From assembly GCA_000310025.1 (NCBI GenBank), contig FN649751.1:2713632-2728292 (forward strand): DNA of 14,661 nucleotides, read 5' to 3'. Made by a program: the position numbers and the translations under genes. The first letter of the stretch is position 1. Each line of letters begins with the position of its first letter. The DNA is from Ectocarpus siliculosus (lineage: Eukaryota; Sar; Phaeophyceae; Ectocarpales; Ectocarpaceae). A model generated the notes under the pieces. The model searched no databases. It was given only the letters and a program-made list of their open reading frames with translations, and was not told the DNA's origin. Below are positions 1 through 9,096 of this stretch, piece after piece.

Positions 1-3000
1 CGCGCACCGCCGCCGCCGCCACCGCCGCCGCCGCCGGTCCGGGGACCGTGACGGTCGAAGACATCGTCCGTGGCGTCCCCGCCGAGATGGTGGTGCCCGC
101 GCCGACGGCGACGTGCGTGGGGCCGACGGGAGCGGACGGGACCTGCCGGGGGGAAGTCTTGGCCCAGAAGACGGCGGCGGGGGCTGGCGCTGCTGCTTCT
201 TTGGGCGCGAAGGTGCCCACCATGGGCGGGGCGGGAGTACCCGCAGAAGGATCGCCACCACAGGACGGCGGTAGAAGCGGCGAGGTGTTGCGGGCTGCTG
301 CCGCTGATGAGGGTGCTCACGGTGGGGGCGTAACAACCGCAGGTGCTGATCAGCTAGACCACCCGATAGGGGCGGGGGAGGGGGGCGCTGGCGGGACGGG
401 GACAGAGGCGGCTGTGCAGCCGGCGAACGAGGAGGCGGCTTCTGCCGCCGCTGCCGGTCACGGCGGCGCGAACGACGGGGCCGAGAATGAGCATCTTTTG
501 CCCAAGGATGGCGCGGGCGACGGTTCGCTTGCCGAGGGGAGAGTCAAGGCAAGCTTGAGCGTCGGTGCGGTGGGGGAAGGGGAAGGCGTTGCAGCGGCGG
601 TTGAGGGGCAAGAGGCGGGGGCGGGGGCGGGGGGGGCGGAAGAAGAACCCCCACCGCCGCGCAAGGGCATTATTCACAGCACGATGGAGGCGATATCAAA
701 GGTAGTGAACAGGGGGGAAGGGGTCAAGCCCAAGGAAGAAGACGGCGCCGCCGGTGCTGCGGCGGTGGGGGACCCCGATGACGGGAGCGGTGGCTGCGGC
801 GGCAGCAGCGCATCGCTGTGGAGCAACGACCCGGTTGAAGGGGAAGCGCAGGTCGCTTCTTCTGAACCTCCAGGTTCTGCCACCGTCCTTGCAGGGGCAG
901 CAACCAACAGTGGTTCCGCTCAGGGAGACGTCGATACGGCCCCCAAAAGCGATGCTGGACTGGCAGGTGCAGGTGGTAGCGAGCAGCTTCCCGCGATGGG
1001 GAAGCCGCCGTCGAGCAACGGTGGCGGTGTCGACGGGGTGCATGCCGCTTCCGGAGGTGGCGCTGTCGGAGACAGCGGTTCTTCGACGTCTGGCGGTAGA
1101 GAAGAGAAGCGCGAGACCGACGGCGGCGGCTCACCCAGCGATCATGCACACGCCGGAGGAACCGTGCCGAGACCACCGGCCGAGCACGTAAACAGCGGAG
1201 CGACCGCTGCGCCAGCGGATCCCGCGAGCCCGGCAGATGATTATCCGGGCGGAAGCAGTGGCGGCGGACAGCAGGAAGGACCTGCTGGTGCTGGTGCTGG
1301 TGCTGGTGCTGCTCTTGAGCCAGCGAACGGAGGTGAGCAGCAGCATTCTGCTGCTACAGCCGGCGTCGTATCGTCGTCACCAGAACCTCCTGGCACGTCG
1401 AATGGTAGCCAGCAACAGCGCGAAGGTTCGAAGACGACGATACCGGCGGGGGGGGTGGGGGCGGCGGCGGCGGCGGACGCAGACCACGCCCCCCCCCCGG
1501 TGGCGGCAATGGCGCCACCGCGGGAGACGGAGGCCGACTCATTGACGCAACAACAGGGGGGCGGCGGCGGCGACGGCGGCGGCAGACTCCCGGCGGCGAC
1601 GGCCCAGGGGCACCACCACCATGACGCATCTGCTGCGTTGGGAGGCGACGGCGGCGGCGGTGAGGTGATGGAGGCTTCTTCTTCTTCTTCGCCGGTGGTG
1701 CTCGTCGAGGAGACGGACGTGGCGGTGCTGTCGGCGGCGGCGTGCCTGGACACGCTGAGCTTCAGCGAGTTCCGCGAGGAGGTCCTGGCGCGGACTCAGC
1801 AGGCCCAGCAATCCGCGGGCGGGGGGGTGGCGATTGGCGGGCAGTACGAGAGCATCTTCAAGACCCTCATGAACAAGATCAAGACCCTGGAGATCAACCA
1901 GAGCCTCTTCGGTTTGTACATAGGTGGGTCGCTGGCGCGTACTCTGGCGTAGGCCTACGCGTTGATCGAAGCCTCGAAGTTGTTGGTATGTTACGTACCA
2001 TGTGTTTTTTCTAAGGGTTTACGCGTCGGAGACGACAGCCGATAATGCTTTTGGAATGGACCCTCTTTGTCGTCTCACCACTTTTCCTGCTCTCACCCTC
2101 CGCGCCTTTTTCGTCCACTTTCGTCGAAACCCCTGCGAAACAATGCTGGCAGACGACGTGCACGGTTGTTATCAGGACGTCATCGCGCAGATGCTTCAAG
2201 AGCAGGAGCGAGCGCGAGCGTCGCGCTCGCAGCTGCTCAACACGCAGGCGGCCCACCTCGCGCACATCGGCGACCAGTGGCCGGCCTTCCAAGAGCTGCA
2301 GGTACCGGCGATGTGTTTTCGCGGCACGTGTTTCCGTGCGTTGGTGGTTTTTTTGAGAGGCGATGACGTTGCAATAGCTCTCGTGCAACGCATCCGCGCG
2401 TACACGCCAAAGCAGAGGCAACATGAGCGGCAGTGTGGCGGTGGTGTTGGCGGTATGGCCCACCAAACCTGCCGGCGTGCTGCGCAGGAGATGTGCCCTC
2501 GACCACCAGAATGCCGGCCGTAGTGCATCTCGCGCAGTTGGCACCGCTCGGTCAATAGAAAGGTGTCTCTCGTTCTCGTCTTTCCCCGCTCGCCTACATC
2601 CGCCGCCGCCTCGTCGCGGCACAACTCCTCACCCTGCTGTTGCATTTTTGGCGGCGCCGACAGGCTAAGGTGGTCGAGGTCGAGAACCGGATGTTGCTAA
2701 GCTCTCTGGCCTGGTTCACCAGCCTGTTCTGCTTGGTCCTCATGGTGTGCAGCTGCTGCTTCAAGACTTGCCGCCGATACGCCTTCAGCGATGGTGGTGG
2801 CGGTCGCAGCGGCGGCGGCGGAGGCGGAGGCCGTCGCCGGAGTCGAGGAAGACGGGGGTGCTGCGACAGCTGCAGCCCTAGCCGAGGAGCGCAGTCCATG
2901 TGCTCGGCGGACGTCGCTGCCACCCCGGCCGCGAAGCAGGTGCTGCACTGGCGACCGAACGGCGGCGTGAGCGAGGATGGGGTGCTGTCGAGCCCGGGGG

Positions 3001-3068
3001 TTTCGAGTTGGGAGCAGGCGGCGGCGGCGGAGCGGGGAAGAGATGAAAGAGTTGTTTCTGGTTTTTGA
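1..3068 (+). CDS. Mid-SUN (SUCO/SLP1-like) membrane protein, 3' part, three exons
   Basis: Exons 1-1923 (frame open from position 3, so it continues upstream), 2153-2301 and 2664-3068 (stop TGA). Junctions are in phase 1 and then phase 0, giving about 824 visible residues. Visible residues 1 to about 585 are a Gly/Ala/Ser/Glu-rich linker without a recognisable fold. From about 586 the sequence becomes conserved: SFSEFREEVLA, then ESIFKTLMNKIKTLEINQ (from about 616). A coiled-coil-like stretch crosses both junctions and ends in AKVVEVENR. A hydrophobic helix follows (about 701-722, SLAWFTSLFCLVLMV), then a Cys/Arg/Gly-rich tail. The ESIF...LEINQSLF block before coiled coil and membrane helix is, as I recall, typical of mid-SUN proteins (SUCO/osteopotentia, yeast Slp1, plant SUN3-5), which sit in ER/nuclear envelope membranes and in yeast help protect or fold membrane proteins. 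The SUN domain is not in the window, so the family call rests on the C-terminal block. The GTG at 48 is internal, not a start. Confidence 0.8.
1275..1320 (+). repeat. Short tandem GGTGCT repeat in coding sequence
   Basis: A hexamer tandem encodes alternating Gly-Ala (AGAGAGAGAA) inside the disordered linker of the mid-SUN protein. Repeat copy number of this kind often varies between strains. It changes only linker length here. Confidence 0.75.
1924..2152 (+). other. Intron 1 of the mid-SUN gene
   Basis: Donor GTGGGT follows ATAG, and the acceptor is GCTGGCAG before ACGACGTGC. Splicing turns ATA-G plus AC-GAC into Ile-Asp-Asp, so that SLFGLYI runs directly into DDVHGCYQDV with the frame kept (phase 1). 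Unspliced, the frame stops at 1950-1952. The interior is pyrimidine-rich before the acceptor. There is no transcript evidence. Confidence 0.8.
2302..2663 (+). other. Intron 2 of the mid-SUN gene
   Basis: Donor GTACCG follows the codon CAG in FQELQ, and the acceptor CGACAG precedes GCTAAGGTG (AKVVEVEN). The intron is in phase 0. The join extends the coiled-coil-like segment without a break into the residues just before the membrane helix, which supports both sites. Confidence 0.8.
2691..2765 (+). other. Predicted C-terminal transmembrane helix region
   Basis: This stretch encodes a hydrophobic segment, from MLLSSLAWF to LVLMVCSCC. An Asn-Arg precedes it, and Lys and Arg residues plus several cysteines follow it (CCFKTCRRY). 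The positive charges after the helix are consistent with a cytosolic C-terminus, and the cysteines next to the membrane could be acylated. Both topology and acylation are inferences. Confidence 0.75.
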
Positions 3069-5061
3069 AAGCAAGTCGTTCCTTCACCGTCCAGGTGTGG
3101 TTGCGCTTTTTGGTGGTACAGCAGTGTATGCGGGTGTGGCGATTTAGCGTACTATAGGTGGTCTTGTGGGTGTATCCGATGGTGTGTTTTTTACCAGTTG
3201 GTTGTTTTGGAGCAGCGTCCAAGGTCAAGATGAAGCGTGTGTATGTGCTCCGATCAGGGGTTGCTGCCCTTGTTTCGCGCTTCCTACGAATCATGGTTTT
3301 CATGATTTTCGTGTGTAGGCAGCCAGCCCCCTACAGCAGTACTTGTAGCTGTTTCGGGGCTCTCATATGTCTTGGAAGAGGGGACGGTCCGTATGTTTTG
3401 GCTGGTGTGATTTTTGTTTTCTGTTGGGCGGAAAAAGAGACCAGAACATATAACTACTAGAGTAGGCTTCACCGCATCACGATTTTTCTCCTGTGTCATC
3501 ACACGCAAACGCCCCCTGTTTTGCTTACGTTGGTTTCTGAATGTTGTTTCTTTTGTTGCGTGCGTGCCGTGTCCATGTGCGTGATAAAGGTACAGGCCGT
3601 GCAGGATTAGTTGCTGGGTTCTTTGTGTTGCTGTTTTTTTCCCCTTTCGCCAGCCAGTCTCACGGCATCGACGTGCTTCGATGATCTATGTCTCCCTGTT
3701 CGCGATGATGATGATGATGATGATGATAATGATGATGACGACGTTGTGGGATATCTTTGATGAGAGTGGGGTAGTTTCGTGTCAATTAGAGACGTGTTAC
3801 ACGTCACCGGGGCAAGGCAAGGTTGCTGCGTGAGCGTCATATTTATATATTTATGACCAGAGTCACGCTCAGCTACCTGTATTATCCAAGTCATCAGTAA
3901 CATGATGGATGGAGGTCGAGTAAGTAGCTCTGTAGGCGCTGGTAAGGGAGAGTTAAAACCGGTGCTTGTGTGGGAAGGTGTCGAGAAGTTTGGTGTATGA
4001 TGGAGAGAGAGCATGTATTTTGTGCTGCTGCCGCTCGCTGTAGTAGCACTTGCTTGTTGTCAAGGAGTTTGAGCATGAAGGATGACATTTATTAGTTTTT
4101 TTTTGCATGATGAAGGTTACAAGGAAGCTCTGTGTGCTGCTGCTTGTAGACGTGTCTGCAAAGCAATACCGATCATGGTGTTGTGAAGAACGCTCAAGAC
4201 TAGGACATTTCATTTGAACACTCAAGGTCTCTGCCAGGAGACGTGAAAGAAAGGAGATCGAACGAGCAACAACTCACGACCCTGTTGTTTATTGTCACCC
4301 ACAGCACGGGGAGATATCAATCAACCTTTATTACGCAACGATTGCAGATTGATTGGTAGGAACGTAGGTTGGGCGTGTAGACTACAGCAAGTACGAGCAG
4401 CCACTTGATTTTGCGGGAGACTTCGTTAGGTTCAGGTCGGTAAAAGGTCTGTCATCAAGAGCCACTATCTATATCTACCTACAGCTAATATCACTTTTGG
4501 CAACCCACAGAGATTAGGCATCACAAATAAAATCGTTTGTAGAGTTTTCGTGGGATGTACATCATCTTGGCTTGGTAAAAATTGAGGCTGGAATGGCGCA
4601 TATACGTACATGCCGCTGTGATCGATCACAACATGAACCACGAATAATTGTTCCGCCGCAGGGGGGTACGCGGTTGGATTCCTTGCACGAAGGCATATAA
4701 CCCACCGTTTGATATAGAATCTCCTCCGTGTGTGGAGATATAACGTATCGCGAGGTGGCAGGTGGTGCTGGCTGCTGCTGTTCAAACTTGGTGTCAGTTC
4801 CCGTTGGCGTGCCAGGGCTTGCACTCATGTGGATGCAATAGCGTACCCAATCTAGTTGTTTCATGTTCGCGGCCGCTACAACAGCCGAGCAAGTGCCCTC
4901 AAGCCCCCTGTAAAGCTCTAGCTACCCCGCCGCTGTAGTTGATTTGTTCCTCGGTCCTCGGTACCGCTGCTGCTGGGCTCAGCAAACCGGCGTGGTTAGG
5001 GAGAGAGAAGGGTTCATCACTACCGGGAGTAGTGTCGTTCGATACACCTTTGTTTCTGCCA
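3069..5061. other. Intergenic: likely 3' UTR of mid-SUN gene and upstream region of WDR44-like gene
   Basis: No gene is supported across about 2 kb. The left part is T/G-rich on the plus strand and is probably a long 3' UTR. Open frames here (for example 3607-4014 and 4465-4824 on the minus strand) have no family signature or exon-like composition. Close to the next gene, an ATG at 4863 opens a 16-codon frame ending TAA at 4911-4913. If transcription starts upstream of it, this would be a short upstream ORF, because no other ATG occurs between it and the start at 5062. I could not identify a TATA box, initiator or polyadenylation signal with confidence. Confidence 0.6.
3704..3738 (+). repeat. 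(GAT)n microsatellite
   Basis: About eight GAT units are followed by an imperfect AAT GAT GAT GAC stretch, in non-coding sequence downstream of the mid-SUN gene. It is a plain trinucleotide microsatellite. Confidence 0.9.
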
Positions 5062-5210
5062 ATGGCGGAGGAGAAGCGAAGAGGCGACACGGAAGCCAGC
5101 AGGGCGGCAACTTGGAACATAGGGCAGCAGCACATCTCCAACGACAGCTCCCTCGGCGGGGACGAGTTCTACGACGCGGTGGAAGATGTCAGCAGCAGCG
5201 GCGGCAGGGG

Positions 5211-5264
<54 letters not shown>

Positions 5265-8200
5265 CCCGTCCGCGTCCTCCTCGACCTACGGCACCTCCTC
5301 CTCCTCCGCCTCCGCCTACGGCAGCAACAGGAGCACCCGCACGAGGTCCTCCAGCGCCGGGAACCTGATGCCGAACGCGGAGGCGGCCGAGCTCATGAAG
5401 CTCGTCGCCTCCACGAACAGCAGCGTCAAGCTCGACCTGTCGGCCTTCTCGACCGCGGGGGAGTACGTCGAGGCAAGCCCAGTGCTGGGCCGCGACGGGT
5501 TCTCTGGCAGGTCAAGCAACCCCTTCAACGAGGACGCACAGCCAGGGTTAGCACAGAACGGTAGAGGCAGGCCGGACAAGATGCAGCGATGGCCGTCGTC
5601 GGGACACCAGCCCGCCAAGATGGTCGTGGTTGACATCAGCAGCGCCGAGAACACCCCGGTGACGACCCCCGTCCACACCCCCGGCGGGATGGGCGGCGGG
5701 GGGATGGGCCGCGGTAGCGCGTTGCCCGTATCGCCCCCTCGGCCGCCCTCGAGAGTCGACACAAGCCGAAGCAGCAGTGCTGCTGCTGCTGCTGCTGGTG
5801 CGCCGAGCCTGAACCCGTTTGTCGAGGAACGGCGGAGCCCGTCCGCGAGCCCGACCAACCCTTTCGTCACGGCCTCTTCGTCGTTGAATCCCTTCGCCGG
5901 CGGCGACGACGGCGAACGGCAAGCAGCGGAGTCGGAGAAGAAAGGAGGAGGAGGGGGAGGAGGAGGATGGAGAACGGGGGGGGAAGAGGAGGCGCCTCCT
6001 GTCGTGGAAGAGAAGGCCGGAGCGGCGACGGCGGCGTCACCGCCGCCGCCACCGCCGCCGTCCGGGGAAAGCAACAACCCGAAGAAGCCACCGCCGCTGC
6101 CCCCGAGAAGGCCGGCGAGCCACACGCCGACGGACCAACACCCGCCGCAGCCTTCGGCAGCTACGGCAGGGGAAGGGTCGGGGGGACACTCCGGCCCGGC
6201 GTCCCCCAGGTCGACGGTGTCGAGCGCGACGTGCGACAGCAGCGGCGGCGGCGGCCACGGCGACGGTTCAGAGGCGGGACCAGGCGTTGGGTCGGCCGAT
6301 CCCTCGACCGGGGACGATGGAATCGCCGGCGCGAAATACCTGGTGGTGAACAAGGCGAGAACCCTGCTGCTGTTGGTTTCGACGTTTAATGGCTTTTCGT
6401 GTCTGTGCTTGCGCACGAGCAATAGCCTGTTTCGCGGGGAGGGTAGGGAAGCTCGGAAATAGAGAAGGCAGAGAGCAGCAAGCACTCCTCTGAAAAATGT
6501 AGTGTACGTCTTGAACTAGGATCTTGCCTTTGCAAACCTCGCGCCCTGCTCGAATGCGTTCCTTTTTTCTCTCCTCTTGCCTGACTGGGAACCAAATTGT
6601 ATGCATCATCACCGCCTTCTGAGACGGCGCGCGTGTGTATTCAACTCTTTGTTCTAAATACTCGCGGGCGGGCGTCAAATCGTGGGTGCATGCAGGACAC
6701 TGGGAAAAACTTCGACGTCCGCGAGATGGAACAGCACTTGCCTACCAACAACTACACCCTCCTCCCCTCCCGCAAAGACCTGATCGAGCGAGAGAGGCGC
6801 CGATCGTCAGACAACCCCGTCCCCGTAACCCCAACGCCGCCGGCCACCGACTCCTCCACCGAGCCTTCGTTGTCGCTGGCGGCGGCGGCGGGACCGGCGG
6901 CGGGGGCGGCAAAACCAAACTCGCCGTCCCCGCGATCTTCCTTGTCCGCCAGCGTGGCCGCGTCCATGTCCGCGGCGGTCGGCTCGACGACCAGCAGGAA
7001 GGAGAAGGCTAAGAGCCTGGGCAGCATGATGCGAAGAAAGCTGGGCAAGGTGAAGACGGCCTCGGGAGCTTCGTCCCCTTCCCGTCCCTCTTCGTCTTCT
7101 TTCGGCGGCGGCGGCGGCGGCGGTGTGGGTGACGCGTTGGTAGACGTTGAGGGCAGTGGCGGAGCAGGAGGGGCAGGGGAAAGGAGTTCGGTCGGGAGCG
7201 GCATGGGGGCCGCGGCGAAGGCGGCGCGCGGCGCCCTCGCCGGCATCCGGGTGTCGTTCAAGGGGAAAGAGGCGTCCGAGACCCTCACGGGCCTGATGCT
7301 CTTCCAGGAGCTCCGGTGTCACGACGGGCCGATCTGGACGGCCGCGTTCAACCAGAGCGGAGAGTTCCTCGCCACCGCCGGGCAGGACGCGCGGATACTC
7401 TTGCACAGGGTCGGGGACACCAGGGACGACCTCCGGGGCGAGAAGGCCGGCGACGGCGATAGCGGCGGCGACGGGGGCAGCAAGGCTGCGGCGCCTGATT
7501 CGGCTTCGACCGGTGCGGAGGGCTCAGGGCGGCCGCGGTCTGAGAAGGGGAGGCCAGAGCCTGGAACTCGAGGAGTCGAGTCAGTAGACTGCGGTAACGG
7601 TGGCGATGGAACTGTTTCAGAGGACGCCACCACAAAGGGCAGTGGTCGACCGCCCTTGAGCGGAAGTGTTGGTGGGAGCGGGGGTGGCGGGGGGCGAGGG
7701 TCCGACGGCAGGGCGTTGTCGACCGTGATGATAGACCCGGAGCCGTGGCAGATCTGGGAGGCGCACAAGGGGGACGTGGTGGCCATCTCGTGGTCGAGGA
7801 ACGACTTCCTGCTGTCGGCCTCTCTCGACAAGACGGTGCGGCTGTGGCACACCACCCAGGCCAGCTGCCTGCACTGCTTCCAGCACGCCGACACGGTTAC
7901 CTCGGTCGACTTCCACCCGCTCCTGGAGCACTTCTTCCTGTCGGGCTGCTTCGACAAGAAGATCAGGGTGTGGAACATCCGGGACGGCCGGGTCCAGGAG
8001 TGGCAGCAGGCGCCGGACATGGTGACCGCGGCCAAGTTCAGCCTGGACGGCCAGATGATCGTGGCCGGGCTCTACATGGGACAGGTAGGTGGTGTGTGTG
8101 AGGTCCTTCGCGCGCAACTTGCGTTCGCGCCGCGAAACGTGAGTATGACCCGCTTTTTTTGCTCCGGAATTGCTGTGGGTTAGCACGTGGTACATAAATT

Positions 8201-9041
8201 GTTCGGCACAGAACTGCTTGGATGGAAGCGCAAGCGCTGATAGTACTTGGGGTTCGGGTGCCATTCAGAGGACGACCTCGTACCGTGCAAAGTGGTTATA
8301 TGGTTAGGTCTCTAACAGGAGACATGGCACGAGGGTGCCTCCCCCACCCCCTCCTGCTCCCGCTCATGCTTGCCCCATACCCTCGATTGCACCTTATTCG
8401 GGGCATGCATGTCTCCGGTTGCCTACTGTCTGCCCGGTGGCGCGCACGTGTGGCACACTCTCATCACCTCCCCCCGCCTGCACAAATATAAAACAAAAAC
8501 AAACAGGTTCTCTTCTACCAGACCGAGGGCATGCGCTACTTCACGCAGATCGAGTGCCGAAATCGCAGGGGCACGAAGAAGCGCGGCTGCAAGGTAAGCG
8601 GCTTCGCATTCAGGAGGACGGCCTTCGGAGGAGGCGACGAAGCCGGCGGCGGCAAGAAGGACGCCGGGGTAGACGGCAGCGGAGCCGGCGGCGTCGGCGG
8701 CAGCAACCGATCCGCCGGCTCCTCGCCTACGACGGGCCGCCGCAGCGAGCCGGTGACGCCATCGCCGGCTTTCGGGGGTCCCGTCGGGCGCGGCGGCGAG
8801 GGCGGCGCAGCAGGGGGTGTGGGTGGCGTCATCGCGGGGGGCGCGGGGTCTCACGTCCCGGAGCAGCTCCTGGTGACGACGAACGACTCCCGGCTGCGGC
8901 TGTACAACACGGACGACTTCGGGATGAACGCCAAGTACAAGGGCTTCGCGAACGACACCCTGCAGATCACGGCCACGTTCAGCGAGGACGGCAAGCAGAT
9001 CATCAGCGGCTCGGAGAATGGCAAGGTGCGAATGAAAAATC

Positions 9042-9096
<55 letters not shown>

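Noticed and set aside
48-50. GTG as the start codon of the first gene
   Set aside because: The frame is open back to position 3 and the conserved protein family needs an N-terminal part, so the exon continues to the left of the window.
3607-4014. 135-residue minus-strand open frame across the GAT repeat
   Set aside because: Its serine run is just the microsatellite read in another frame, and the rest has no family signal.
4465-4824. 119-residue minus-strand open frame in the intergenic region
   Set aside because: No recognisable domain, composition like the surrounding non-coding DNA, and no exon-like boundaries.
5316-6485. 389-residue open frame on the minus strand over the first WDR44-like exon
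   Set aside because: It mirrors a GC-rich coding exon whose plus-strand frame carries recognisable motifs. Its product is only Pro/Ser/Gly-rich with no family signature.
7319-8035. 238-residue minus-strand open frame inside exon 2 of the WDR44-like gene
   Set aside because: It lies antisense to clear WD40 blades; it is open because of codon bias in the real frame.
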